Shown here: one piece after another, positions 37,268 through 50,378 of the stretch
Layout of the letters: every line of letters begins with the position of its first letter
Position numbering within the stretch: the first letter of the stretch is position 1
Origin: Anseranas semipalmata
Taxonomy: Eukaryota; Chordata; Aves; Anseriformes; Anseranatidae
DNA length: 64,000 bases
Direction: 5' to 3'
Assembly: GCA_013399115.1 (NCBI GenBank)
Contig: VXAA01006068.1
Coordinates: 407,021 to 471,020 of the forward strand
Notes under the pieces: model-generated
Databases searched by the model: none
What the model was told of the DNA's origin: nothing
The model's input: only the letters and a program-made list of their open reading frames with translations
Made by a program: the position numbers and the translations under genes

Positions 37268-38888
37268 GTAAGAGAAATCACGTTGGCAATACCCCCGTTA
37301 TTTGTAAAGTAATAGAGACATGGGTCATTGAGCTTTACTGAGGTATGCAGGTGACCCAAGTTGTATTTATTTAACCAGCTCTGCAAAAAGGGTGCTGGTC
37401 TTGTTCAGCTTGCCTGGGTCAAAAATTCCTTTTGAGGGCTTTTGAGCTTTGTCTGAAGAAGGCAAAGTCTGACCTAGGATGTCCTCCTCAGAAATACCAC
37501 CAGGGACACCTCCAAGTACTTGCAACTCTTTTAGTTTTCAGTTCTTCAAACCCTCGCAAGTGTCAATGTATCTAAAATGGCTGATGCACTGATTTGGATG
37601 TTTTTGAAGAATTATACAGTGCAGGAGCCTTCAGCTTAGTAACTACAAACCACTAACATAAAATTTTCTGAGGCAAAACAAAATTGCTCCATATAACTCT
37701 CCTTTCTTGTGTAAAATGACCAGTTTAGTTAGTGCAAGCTTCTCTGGTTTGGAAAATTTGGTTGTGAAATGCTTGGCACTTCTCAGTAATCGGGGGCTAT
37801 CTTTCTACATCATTTTTTGTCTGCTCTATAAGAGGATGTACAAGAGAAATGCAGCAAGTGTAACGCCATGCCATCAGGGCACTCAGAGGTGCCATCCCCA
37901 CGGGGACCTGGTCACACATCTGCTCTCTTGGAAGCTGTCCCAAGTAGGTTTGGTTTGAGTAGATGGGGACTTGTGCAAACCAGCCGCTTCAGGAAGAAGC
38001 AAAGTGCAGGCTTTTAGGGTGTACAGTGTCACTGTGTGCAGAGAGATGTCAGAGCTCACCAGCTATAGCAAAAATGGGAGAATTCGTTTAGTTCCTGAGA
38101 AGCGCTGCTTTTAAGTCCAACATGATAGCATTATGAGGGATTACATAAGGAAATAGAGGAGTATTGTTGGCTGTTAAAAAGGAAACAGGATACTAATGTG
38201 GGAAGCTGAATGGAAGATGAAGGGTTAATATGATCAGCAAGTTCTTTATTTCCCACTGCTGCATCCTTTCATCACAGTTTGTATGGCAGATTGAATGGGA
38301 GGATTACAATTTTCTTTGGACTCCTAGTCCAAAGGGTATCCTAGCCAAAGGATATTTTACTGAGGAAATAAAAACCTTTCTTTTTTTCTTTCTTAAAACC
38401 AATATTCTTTTAGCTCTCCACTATCTGGAGCACAGAGAAACAGAAGTGAAGCTTGGTGTGTCGCCATGCTTGCATCTGTGGACACCACGAGGGCCGTTCT
38501 TACAAACTGCAAAATGGGTTCCCACAGCCTGCATTTTCTTAATGAGGAGCAAACGGCACTTGCAGAGACGGTGGAGAGATGCTCCAGCTCTCGGGCTCCC
38601 CGGGGGGCGAGGAGGTGACGGCTGCAGCACGGCTGCTGGAGCGGCTCGCTGGCACGCTGTCAAGCAGATAAGGGGCCCGGGCAGCCCCAGGACACTCTTT
38701 AAAAGGCAAAGAGATCTGACACAGGCGTTAAAAATAACCCCCTGCCTCATTTTCAGCCAGGCTGGTAGGTGAGCTGTGCTAGCGGCGCGGGGAATGGTGT
38801 TTTCCTGGCGTTAACACGGATGCCCTGTCATCATTTTCTTCCTCTGCCCCACTGCTTTCAAGGGGAACGAGTCGGTCCCCACTGCACA

Positions 38889-38925
38889 GGGGGAAATTCA
38901 GGGGAGAAAGGGAGAGCAGGGAGGG
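38889..38925 (+). other. Canonical G-quadruplex motif
   Basis: On the + strand, G5, G4, G3, G3 and G3 runs are separated by loops of 7, 5, 6 and 1 bases, meeting the usual pattern of four G3+ runs with loops of seven or fewer. It sits in intron. Folding is inferred from the pattern. Confidence 0.65.
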
Positions 38926-39464
38926 AACCGCCACTGATCCCATTGCCTTTCCATTCCAGTGGTGAAGGAGGCAGCAGGGGCAGCCCTGTGGGGCTTGGTG
39001 TCTTTCGTGCCAGCTGCTATTTGTTTGCAAAGCAGTTCCCTGGCTACTTCGTGTTTTAACAGAGTTGGAAGAAAAATTCCTGTAAGGAGGTTGAAAAGAG
39101 AGAGATAATTTAGGGATTTGTGTTGTGCCAAGGTAAATGGGATGCTGCGTCTAAACTTGATGCAGCTAAGACACGTTTGAATAACAGAGTACCCAAAACT
39201 CATGACTTTGCTTGAATTACACACAGCTTGACAGGGGTTGCACCATGTCAGGCACTCTTATTGTTTTGCAGGTGATGCATCCTTCCATTGTTTCCAAAAT
39301 CCTGCAGCACAGTGTCAGGTCCTCATCCCATCACTGCTTCTGCCCCTTTCCTCTGCTTAGGCATGGCACAGCCTCCCCAAGCGGCAGTACTTTCTTAGCT
39401 TCATCTTCTTTCTTAGCTTCTTCTTCCTTGGTTCCTTTTTTTTGTTAAACTTTTTTAAAGTGTT

Positions 39465-39490
39465 GTTTGTTTGTTTGTTTTTTTTTTTAC
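39465..39490. repeat. (TTTG)n and T run
   Basis: GTTTGTTTGTTTG followed by about 12 T. A simple repeat only. Confidence 0.75.
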
Positions 39491-41753
39491 TAAGCTAGAA
39501 ACTGTTCAGGTTATTTCCATCTTTCTGCATTTATACAGCATCTAGCGGAAGAAAGGGGGCTCACTCTTTTGTGGAACTTTCAGATTCTCATAATTCTCAT
39601 AAGCAATATTAGATTTCTTCACAGCTGAGGTTAGTTTTTCATCTTAAGTTTTTGAGGAGAATGGCTAACAGACTTTGACACATAATATAGTTCACTTCAG
39701 TCCAAAGCAAATTTTTGTAGATGAGTTTTCACATCTCTGAAAGCTGTTCTTGAAATCTGAGTTGATTGTGGTTGGATACAAGCAAAGTTTGAGTAGTTTT
39801 TGGCATCTGCAGCTCTGTGGATGATATTTTGCTGAGTGTCACTGAAATTTGGATTCCGGGAAGGGGTGACATGGATGTGGGGGGAGACCCTGGCAGGAAA
39901 CCTCTGCAGCAGCTATTTCCTTAGTACAGCACGCGGTCCTGTGATGTGCTGTTGATGCTGCCACCCTGAAGCTGGTGCCTTGCTGCAGGGTCAGCTTGGT
40001 AATAATGATAATTAAACATGAAGTAAGTGTAGAAGTGACTCCTGCAGATTATTTTCAATGCTGAACTCAGAAGCAATGTGCTTGGTAAAATTGCAGTTAT
40101 CTTCAGTGCTGTCTAAAAAATGTTGTTTTATAATTAAATCCCTCATTGTAGGGATCCCCTGCCCCTGAGGGACAAATATTTGAGACTCAATCAGAAGTCA
40201 GTCCAGATTCCCCTCTCAGACCTGTCACCAGCAGTCTGTATCTGCCCTTCTTCACACGAATTGGTATTATTCCTACATCAAGTCTCTATTGTGGCTGGAT
40301 CCCCTTCTGACTACGGAATGCAAGTCAGAAAAAGCAGAGGTAGACCCGCTGCAGCTGGTCGCAGGCTCTGCTCCACACCTCTGACCGGTGGGCAATGCCC
40401 GCTGCAATTCCTCATCCACCTCCATCCACCCCATCCACTCACCGTAGGGTCTGCGGAGAAGCAGCAAAGCAGTTCTCTACCAGATCACGTATTTGGTGCT
40501 TCTCACAAATACAAGCACGTGCAGGCGCTGTGAAACATTGCAGTAACGAAACAGGCTATGTCAGAAGAGGAAGGGAAGCAATGTTGTTTCATTTAGCGTG
40601 CACTGATGGAAATGGATGCTTCCAGTCAACACACTTGGTTTCAGTGGAAACGCCTAAGGGAGTCAAATAGATGTCTTACTAAGTAAGTGTTGGCTCTGTA
40701 TTGGATTTCTGGGAGGCAAAACACCAAGGGGAAAGAATTAGTAGCTATAAGAGCTATAGGAGTGTTTTATAACTGTTCTCTAGTTTCAGTTATATATTAA
40801 AAGTCTTGTCAGCTACCCAGTAGCGAGGTATCAGTTTACCTGTTAGTGGTGTTTTTTGCAATTATAGATGTTTGCTGACAGCTGGGGGAAGGCAGGCAGG
40901 ACAGCTATTCACAGATTCTGTTGGCTAAAACATGTGAACTTCTGGGATCCTGATCTTGCAGCCATCAAAATCGATGGGTGGTATTAAATTAAAGGTGACC
41001 TGCATGACCTGCTTTCTTCAGAGGTATATATAAGAAATTCAGAAGAAATGGGATATTTTTATTAGTTTGGAAAGAAAGGTGCGAGAAGGGGGAAGATTTC
41101 AACATGGCAAATAAAACATTGATGAAAAATAGCAGAAGCAGCTTGCTGCTTGCTCACAGGACAGCTGCTGTAAGGGACAGCAGTGAAATGAGCTGCTCTC
41201 TTTGCCTTGGTAGCCTGATTCCTCTCCTCCCGATGGGAGCACAGTCTGTGCTGGAGTTTGGTCCTCATTCAGTCCTTCGGCCCTCCTGAGCCTGCTGGGG
41301 TGAATGGCAGCCAATGGGTTTAATGGTGCTGATGTTTGGCAGTTTGGAACAGGACCAAAACCACCAGGACGTCTGATGGTAGCGATGCTCAGTATCAGTA
41401 ATATCACAGCAAATAGCTGGTGTTCATTGCGGATACAGCATCGTGTATGATGGTAGGCTGTGCTTGGTATGGGGGATCTTGTTGAGCCTGGGTGATGGGT
41501 GATGTTTTTAATTAAGTGAAAACTTCAAGCTGTTCTCCCAAACTTCTGATAGAAATGCAATTTTGTTCAGAATTTAAGATACACCATCAAATTTATGTTA
41601 ATGTTTTACCTGACTCATTACCTCAGGGTAGAATTCATCATTTGGCACAAGATAAAAATGTTTTACGTATGGACATGTTCCTTTAATTATAGAGGGCATG
41701 TACATGTATATTTATATACTGTGTATCTCATATATTACTTACATATACATGAC

Positions 41754-41789
41754 ATCAAAGTCATTAAGGACACCAAAGTCATTAAGGAC
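41754..41789. repeat. 18-bp tandem duplication
   Basis: Units 41754-41771 and 41772-41789 share CAAAGTCATTAAGGAC and differ at one position of 18. A local duplication. Confidence 0.85.
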
Positions 41790-41954
41790 GCAGGTTTGGT
41801 TACCGCAGAAGCTCCTTCTGTGTCTGCTTAAGGGAGCACAGGATAATTTTACCTAACTGACAGAAAACCTGAAAAGGGCAGAGAGAAACATGCTATTGCT
41901 GCGTGTCTGATGTGCATTAGCAGTTGTGGAGGAGGGGATGAACAAATCCCGAGA

Positions 41955-41971
41955 TGACTCAGAGTGACTCA
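41955..41971. promoter_or_regulatory. Pair of AP-1-type sites one helical turn apart
   Basis: Two exact TGACTCA heptamers start at 41955 and 41965, 10 bases apart, so they would face the same side of the DNA. TGACTCA is the consensus for Fos/Jun dimers. Intronic enhancer function is inference; no expression or chromatin evidence is available. Confidence 0.4.
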
Positions 41972-42875
41972 CAGAGGTAACACTGAGATGGGGCAGTGGG
42001 TGAGATGCTCCTCCGCAGCCACGAGGTGCAAACACAGCGGGTGCCAGACACTTTGGAGAATCTTGACCACACCAGTCACTTGAACCTCCAGCTCTTTGCA
42101 AGGAGATATTCAGGACAAACCTTACACTTCTTCCATAACTGGACCGAGGTTTCTTCCCATATGTGACAAAAGATAGCAAGCTGCCTTTCTTTTTATCTCC
42201 TTCCTTGCATTTCCTGAGGCTGCTGAAGAGCGGCATGGTTGTTAATTCAGATGCTGGGCTCTTTGGGGAACAGCCCCCCTTTCGCAGTGGTCACAGTTAG
42301 TGGGGACCTGCTGTTCTCCACCGCTGTGTGCTTCCCAGCCGGCAGAGCCCAGACCTGCGCCTCGCCTGGAGACAGCCTCCGGAGAAAACGGGCGAATTCT
42401 TCAGCTGGAGATAAACTTAAAAGAAATGAGAGCTGCTCCGGGCTGATCTTCAGTGCGCTGTGAATTCAAAGCGCAATGCATGCGTTGCTCTAAATCAGAC
42501 TTGCACATGCTTTCAAAAACCTCCTGCCTGTGGTGAGCGATGGGAGTTAGCTGGCCTTCATCTGGGGCAAGCTGGAGCTTGAGTATTGCCGATGACTGAG
42601 CTCATGCTGCAGAGATTTAGCTCTCAGACCACTCGAGGGCTAGAATTTGCCAGGGCCTTTCCTTCCTGGAGAGCCTGTGTCTATCCCTCACTGACTGAAG
42701 GCTGTTTCCTGGTGCCAAAATCCCCTCTGCTTCAGTGCCAAGACCCATGCAGTAATTGATTTTCCGCACCTTGGGTGCGTGTTGCAGCTCTCTCATCATG
42801 CTTGCTTGGCCGGCCTGGCTGATCCCAAATGGTTATTTAACTGTGCCTGTAGAGCTGTGATACAGCATCAGCAGA

Positions 42876-45068
42876 ATGAGTGATTTGGGGTCTGCATCCA
42901 CAAATCACATATACTGTGGATCATCAGCATCGGTGCTGGAGGTGGTGTACCTCTGGACAGAGGAACAGATCCTATCTGCTCTTGCTTGGGACTCAGGGGA
43001 TGAAGTGGAAGAAGGACAGGGGCAGGAATGTAAAATCAGGAAGAAAAAGGCAGCCCCGAGCCAGGTCAGGGCTTCACTTGCTGCTGTTCTTACAGTTAAG
43101 GTGGTGGTCAGAAAGAAGAAAGTCGCATGGGAGCTCTGTGCAGCGGGGCTGGCAGCACTGGTTGGGGAAGGCTCCATTTCCACCCACCTTCAACACCCAG
43201 GGATGGTCTGCACCATCGCTCTTCCCCCTGACACCACCATTCCGTGCCGAAACTTTGCCCTCTCCTGCGCCCTCACACACAGATCAGGGTTCAGCAGCCA
43301 CCATGTCCACCGTTTTGGGGAAACCACTGCCCCCTTCCAGTGCCCATCCTTCCTCAGGCTTCTCCCCACCACATCTGCATCCCCTGCCAGCCGTGGCCAT
43401 CACCACTGTCTCCATCAGCCTCAGCTTCCCTGTGTCCCCACATGGGTTCCAGAATGAGCTCCAAATTGACTGGAAAACTCAAGGCATTCGATGGAAGTTC
43501 ATTTGCAAAATACATTGTCACCAAAGAGACTGGCAGGCAGGCAGGACTGGAGGACCCAACTGGCTACCAGCAGGTTTGGTTACCTACAAAGCAGTCTGCT
43601 TTCCCTGCCATTCCCTCTGGCACATCACTGGTTAAGGAAGGCATCCTGAGACCCGTAGATGACAGCATCACGAGAAAAAGCCCACGGGAACAACTTTTTG
43701 GTATGAAGTCTGGAGGACTTGACAGAAAGTCTGGTGAACACCCTGAGCTCCCAAGGGAGACGCGAGGGGAGAAGCACCGATCCTGCAGGGCAGCTGCAAA
43801 AGGGGTGGGAATGGGGAGCGTGCAGCAGCCACCAAGGCCCATCAGCAGATGTGTAGGGGGCAGCTGCAGTGATAGGATGGCCCAAATTCACCTTGGACAT
43901 GTGGTGTGTCTTGCTGAAGTGTGCCTTGTTTACGTGCTACCTGCTTCAGCTGATTGCATGGCAAACGTAAGCTCCTAGTTTCAGTCTTGTACAACCCCTG
44001 CATTTTCTCATACTGTTACGTGTTATGCCTGCAACTCATTAGCAGAGTTTTCTTTAGGATTATTGTTATGGTTATAGCAAATCTGCAGCATTCATCACTG
44101 CCTTTGTTTTACTGGAGCCTCTGTTTTGATTCTGGGAGCCAGCGTCAAGCAACTGGGTAGCACTTAAAAGGGGCTTCAGTACGCATAGGCAAAAGTTCCC
44201 TTTTGAAAATTGAGGTCCACCTCTGAGCTCGCACACAAGAGTTGTGCTAATCTGCATTAGAGAGATTGATGTAGCACTTTGTTTTGAATAGGGTGGGATG
44301 AAATGCAGCAGCCCGGACAGTCGGCTGCAGAGAGGAGCACGAGCCCGGCTGCGTGCCGCACGCATGCCCCGGCGCTGGGTGCCCGTGGAGCCAACAGAGA
44401 GGTTATCTCGCTTCCTCCTGAAAACACAGGCCCTCTCTGATGACAGCAAATTCACCTGTTGTGGAAACAGAATTCTTCTTTATTCAGGAGCAGTAATTCT
44501 CATTAGAAGTGCTGGGTCTGCCCACGCTGCCTGCTCAGGACTGATGGGCGAACCGGAGCACAGCACGGGGGCTCAGCACGGGCTTCCCCGTGCCCCCGCC
44601 GCTGCCCGGGCCCTGTCTCCGTCCAGCCTGAAGGCATTGTTTGCCCAGCCCTCGTTTCCCTGCCAGCCAGCGAGGCTGCCAGCCGCCCCGGTGATTTACG
44701 AGGCAGGCACATGCCTGCAGCTGAATGGAGATTACCAGCTCCTTGGACAAAAGCCACGTAGCTGCCACCAGCTAGGCATAACGTTTAGTCATTGGACCCA
44801 GGGTGAAGGATTTTGCCCCGAAAGTATCCAGGATGCCATCCAGTATCATGTACTTCTGAACAGTCAGAAAAAGCAGCCGACAATGAAATTCTTAGATGGG
44901 TATTGGGTATTACAGCTTGTGCTGGCGAGCACCCGCCGTGCTGGGGAGAGGCTTCCTCTCCCTGCCCTCTTTCATTTTTTTGGAGCTCTCTTGGAAAAGA
45001 TAGATCCCGACACAAGCCAAATGATTGGAAATGTAATTTGCAATAAAGATTGGATACGGCTTATGTAA
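42876..45068 (+). other. GC-rich intronic segment with long but unsupported open frames
   Basis: On the + strand, all three frames are open for long overlapping stretches (42876-43457, 42880-43635, 43244-43978, then 44298-45068 with 256 codons). I recognise no domain, signal peptide or repeated motif in any of them. The segment is C/T-rich around 43.2-43.45 kb and CpG-rich around 44.3-44.7 kb, where a 16-base near-palindrome GCAGGCACATGCCTGC lies at 44703-44718. Chance opening through low TA content is the simplest explanation. An unspliced non-coding transcript cannot be excluded. Confidence 0.5.
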
Positions 45069-45190
45069 ATGTCTATCACTTGTGACATCTGAGCAGACAT
45101 AATTGCGATCTGAGGGAGAATTTCTGAAGTTAATCCTCCCGGTGGCTTCCAAACTAATTTGTTAAAGGATTGAGAGAGATTTTCTAAGTA

Positions 45191-45205
45191 AACAAAGCGG
45201 TTGTT
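45191..45205. promoter_or_regulatory. SOX-dimer-like palindromic site
   Basis: AACAAAGCGGTTGTT places two SOX/HMG-type cores (ACAAAG and the reverse of TTGTT) face to face, similar to paired SOX9/SOX10 sites. The surrounding 45.03-45.26 kb is non-repetitive and of mixed composition, as conserved enhancers often are. Conservation is untested, so this is only a candidate. Confidence 0.3.
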
Positions 45206-48200
45206 GAAGTTTATGATAATGCCACTGTTGATCAGATGTGGGCCCTGCCAGAGTTTGAATTCTACTGGCTCAGAGCGACTTGCTGTGCCTAGCATCCGTG
45301 GTCAGCTCAGACCTGCCCTAGCAGTTCTTGGCATTGCCTGGAGGAGAAAAATGCAGAGCATTAATTGCAGTGTTAAGCAAATACTGGGGGGCGGGGATGG
45401 GGAGGAGTACTATAAACACTAAAAAAGTCATTCAGTTAGGAACAATCTACTTCTCTGGGCATATTTTTTCCAGAAAGAAAAATCCTTTTGTGAATCTGTG
45501 TTTCCAAACCTAAACTCATAATAAATCTCTTAGAAATGCCAATACAGCTTTTAAATTCAAGTGCACTAGGCAGAAAGCATATCAAAACGTAGTGCTTCCT
45601 CTTAAAACAAATCAGATATTCTCACTTAAGATTTAGTCTTATTTCTAATTTTATCACACCCTTATCGCCCATCTCATTGTGAATATTTAACATTTAATAT
45701 CAGGAGATACTGTAGGGTTGTAGAGGTCAGTGGTGGCATGGCAAGGAGGAGGCAGTGGCCAGTGCTAGCTTCCAGGGGAGCACTGATGGTATCCTTCACA
45801 AGACCATCACTTTGTGCTGGATGCCTTTCCTTCGCCAGAGTTTTCATGGGATCGAAAGTTCTGCCATAGCTCAAGCATGGGAAAGGTTGCAGGACACCAG
45901 AAACACAAGGAACAGGACTGCAGTGGAGTCTTTACCTCTGGTTTTGGAAGGGACTTGTCTGTGATTACCTGGATAAGTACAGGGCCTCCTTTTCAAAGAG
46001 AAAGGGGTTTCTTCAGTTATACAAGAAAGAAAAGCAATTCCACTGAAAAAGTCACTTGCTTTGCTAGCCAGGGCCAGAATTTTTAGCTGTGTACTGAGGA
46101 GCATGTGTGTTTAATTTACTTTCCAACTTAAGAGGTCAAGGATTTTTTACAGAGTTACCAATATTGTTAGATACCATCATGATAGTTTTCAACAACTTTC
46201 TTAAAAGAACAAAAGCTACTGTATCAGTGGATTTTTGTGCTTTTTGGTGGGCAGACTTGTATACTTATGAAGCATGACAGTAGCTAGTGCTGGAGGCAGC
46301 TGTACGATATGGGGTATGACCTTTGAATCAGAGGAATTTGTTTCTATGTATTTGTGTTATTTATCTGTATTATGTACTTTTGGAGCTAGTGGGCATGGCT
46401 GTTTAAAAAAAAAATGTAGCAATTAAAATTACAAGCATCTAAAGGAAGGGAAAGAAATTAGATTTTCCATCGCTGAATGCATGCCAAGATTTTACATTTA
46501 AAGTTCAAAATGTTGTTCTAGTCAAACACATAAAATGTTCCCCACGTCTGAATGCAAAACATGTCATTTCCTACATGCTCAAAACTCAATTTTTAAATTG
46601 CCATGAGAAAAGGTAATCTCTGCAGAAATAGTTCAGTTTATGAGTCATTTCCTGGCATTCTGGCTGAAGATTTAGAGACTCCCATTCTTGCTGAGGCCCA
46701 ACTCATCATCTTCCATCCAAATCCTGAGGATCATCAATGGAAGTTCTAGTCTAGATAAGATCATAGATTTGATATACAGAAACTAAAGCTTGACAAATTC
46801 TGATTAGAAATAATACACAATGTCATTAACAATGAAAGTATATAATCTGCAGGGTTATGTGCCCAAAGTTCTGGTGGTTTTACCATCCTTTGAAATTGTT
46901 AAATCAAGTTAGTATTTTCCTTTCTAAGGGAAGATTTTAGCTTGGGTGAAAACCATGTTGTTGAAGCAGGACTCACTGGTTCTGTGATTGTATAAGCCAA
47001 AAGCATGAGTAGATAATAAAATTAGTCCCTTTCATCCATAAAACGTGGCAGGATTCTGTGAAAATCTATCCAGAGCTCCACAGGCACTGTTGCAGGTAGG
47101 AAAGTCAAGAGCTGGGAAGGCAGGAGAAAAGTTGCTGTAGGGTTGTCCTGGTCTTATGCTCCTCGACATGCATCTAACACTCTTTCAGCAGGACTTGGGC
47201 TGGCCGGCAGCAACCATTCCTATGTTCCTAACACCTCCTGGAAATCACTACAGGGCTGCCTAGCTAATATTTACTTTTCCTTGGTCCTGCTCTGACATGG
47301 TTGCAGAGCCCTTGCAGGTTTTAGTGGATGTAATGGGCGCAGCTGATCTGCCCTGGCAGAACAGGATATTTATTTGTGCAGATTTTAATTAACAGTAATT
47401 GTTTTTGTTGATATATTTTTTTTTTTCTGGTAAAGGGTAAGTGAAAAGTGATTAATACCTGAGAAAGGAAATCGGGGCTTGGCTGTAGAGCGACATTCCA
47501 TTGTCTTGACACAAAATAACAAATAACTTGCCTCTAAATCTGTGTCTCAGGAAATGAAAGTGTAAAGCAGTGAAAGTCATTTAGAGGTCATTGAAATGCG
47601 AAGTGTGTCCTGCTCCCAAGCCCTGAATTACTCAGCTATCTGTAACAGCTTGGAGAAATCTCCTGTGCTGCCCGCGTGGTTTGGGAAGAAGTGGGCCAGG
47701 CCAGCACCGAATGCTTTACTGTCCTTCTCTCCCCTGTGTGCTTTTTGAAGCATTGTTCTTGCAGAATTTGCAAACACCTGAAAATACTTGTTTTGGTAGC
47801 AATTTTATATTTGCATATAAAAGTAACTTTTCAGAAGCACTCCCCAGGGTTTTCACACAGAGCGTGGCATTATGGACCGTGTCTTGAAGTCAAAAAACAA
47901 ATAAAGCCCAAGACCTGGGCCCAATTCTCCCCTTGGCTGGGTCTCAGCTGTGTGGTTTCACCCATGGCATTGGGCTTTCAGCGCTGCAGATCGTCCTGGG
48001 CGAGCTGGCACCAGGCAGTGCTCCATCAGCCTGGGTTAGCTCGAGCTGTCTGACACCTCTGCACCACACAGCTCCTCCGAGGTTTAGGGGCACCTCCCAG
48101 AATGGTGGTTTTCAGCTCCTCTGGAAGCTGAAGAGGTGGGAGGGTGGCAGAGTCTGAAGGGTCTTTAGCCCACCATTTAGGACTGTGCCGGAAGGCTGTG

Positions 48201-48477
48201 CTGTGCAGGACAGCGAGCTGAGGTCTTCTGCAAAGTCAGCGGCTGCTTCAGAGATAGGGGACATGTGGCGGGGGTACCAAGTGACATCCAGCGGTGGGGG
48301 CAGTTAGTGACACGCTCAGTTCTGTTTTTGCAGGTGCTGTGGCATCGCATGATTTTCTTCAGGTTCAATAGGTTTGGGCCCCTGTCATTAGAGTTGCTCC
48401 TGTGGTGACAAGCATTTCCCATCCCCAAATGCTGCTATTTTTTTGTGCTCCTCTGTTTCAAAGTATGTTGTCCTTTC

Positions 48478-48494
48478 AAAAAAAAAAAAAAAAA
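48478..48494. repeat. A17 homopolymer
   Basis: A run of 17 A. The upstream sequence did not resemble a known retroposon. Confidence 0.85.
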
Positions 48495-49071
48495 CCCTGT
48501 CCTTTTTGTTGTTGCAAAGGAGTATTTTCACCATCTATTCTATTTTGGAGGGGGTGAAGCACCAATTTAGCATGGCACGCTGTTTCTAGCAGAGTCATTG
48601 AAATGGCACCTCAGGAATTTGGTGCGAGGACTTTGAAGTGCACTGCTATCTCCATTTAATCACACACTAAATCTACAGTAACTCGCTGATTCGCAGTGAA
48701 CTTTTCAGGTATTTTGCATCTGTCTGTGGAGCGAGGGGAAGCAGGGCTTTGCAATTACCCGGGCATGCAGGGGTCTGGGAGACCCTTGCAAAGAACTGGG
48801 GGTAACCCATACAGCAGTGTGGGACCCCTGGGTTTGATAGACCCAGTTGTGTCCCCATCAGCCACACTGAGCTGCAGCACGCTTGGCAAGGTGTCACCAG
48901 GGACAAGGCTAAGGGGAAGGAGTTGGCTGGTATGTTGTCCTATTTCTAGGTGTTTCCTGGGCTCTGACAGCAAAAACATTTGCATCCTGGATGCAAAATT
49001 AAGATGTAAAAAATACTGTATCTATCTAAAGACAAAAATGTCTGGGAGTAGTACTCTGGCATAGGGGCAAA

Positions 49072-49275
49072 CGGTGAATGGAGAAGGGCTTGCTGAAGTG
49101 GGAGAGAAGAGCATGTGAAGGAGAGCAAGGCTGCGGGAGAAGCATGTGGAAGGGAGGGGGGGAAGCAAAAAGGGCAGGAAAAGTGTTCAGAGAGCAGAGG
49201 GGACAGAAAGAAGGAGCACAGCCACAGGGGCAGTCCAGGGAGGAGGAAAGGGCCATGGAGGGCAGACGAGGGGAC
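49072..49275 (+). repeat. Purine-rich (GA) low-complexity tract
   Basis: About 200 bases dominated by G and A on the + strand, including GGGAGGGGGGGAAG around 49155-49168. Scarcity of TA-containing stops opens frames on both strands, including one of 283 codons on the - strand (48946-49797), with no recognisable protein features. Confidence 0.65.
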
Positions 49276-50362
49276 CTGCAGCAGAGCAACACGGTGGTTG
49301 GCGTCTTCCATGCGGCAAGCTGGATGTTGTCCGAGGGGTGGGCAAGGTCTCATGGCAGCCAGAACAGGTCCTTCTTGCTGCTTTGCTGATTCAGCATCAA
49401 AGGGCTGAGGAGCATCTAGTAATCCAAATTTGAGAATAAAACTTCCATTTGCAGGCAGAGAAGCCTCCTTCCCATCAGCACTACAGCTGACATGGCCAGA
49501 ATTAGTCAAATCCAAGAGCGTGCCCTTGGTGGGAGTTGTATGCTCTTTGTGAAGATGTTGGTTCCGCTGTGGAGGGAAGGTGCCCTTCGGGATGCCATGT
49601 GTGCATGCACATGGCTTTTCACAGCTTTGCCAGGAGGCACCATGCCATTGCCAGGTGGTGAGACGTGCCTGGTGGGGTGGGAAGGCTGCTCCCCGTCTCT
49701 GCCGTACCACGACAAGAGCAGCACCACTCACGTGTGCCAGATCTCCTGGCTGTGTTGAAAGCTTAGCTTCTGGATGCAGCCAGAAAGGAGATAACAAACC
49801 TGTCTAGTAAAACTCGCTCGGCCTCGTGGCCCAGCCTGGATCCGGACTACTGGTGTTGCAGGGAGTTTGTCTAGGAAAAGGAACTGGTCTGGTGGCTTTT
49901 CAGGATTTGCATTTTTGACTCACTGATGGGGAGCTTTGGGGTTTTCCTTTTCACTGTCACAGGCTCTCATGTTTCTCTGCAGACTCGAGCCAAGTTTGTA
50001 TAAAGAAATGCCATTAAAATATTCAGGGAGTAAAGGGGATACATACATCAAAGGAATAAGGGTTTTATGTGAAATGATGCGGCCTGCTTTTCCCTGGTGA
50101 CTAATCAGGAGGGATCCCATGGATGTGTGCAAGAGATTTTCTGTTCTTCACACCGGCTAATTTTAAAGGTGCTTTGGAAATCTCTAGGGGGAAACTTGAA
50201 AAAAGCAGAGATTAACATTAATGGTTTCTCTTAATCTAGCCTAATTTGGAGTTTCCTGACTGATCAGAAAAGTTCACGTCACAGCACTAAGCTTCTCTGG
50301 CATTTCCTAACCTCTCCCCCCTGCATTGCCTGCTGCTGGCCGATACATTTGTTTTTTTCCTG

Positions 50363-50378
50363 TTTATTTATTTATTTA
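50363..50378. repeat. (TTTA)4 microsatellite
   Basis: Four exact TTTA units. Confidence 0.85.

Noticed and set aside
44703..44718. GCAGGCACATGCCTGC as a p53-family response element
   Set aside because: The half-site pattern is not met (a C where a purine is needed) and the centre is not symmetric; chance is likely.
44298..45068. 256-codon open frame, possible nested gene
   Set aside because: No signal peptide, motif or plausible promoter; its amino-acid order looks random. Kept only as a compositional observation.
48946..49797. 283-codon open frame on the - strand
   Set aside because: It runs antisense to a purine-rich tract, which removes stop codons. The Ser/Pro/Leu-rich content follows from composition.
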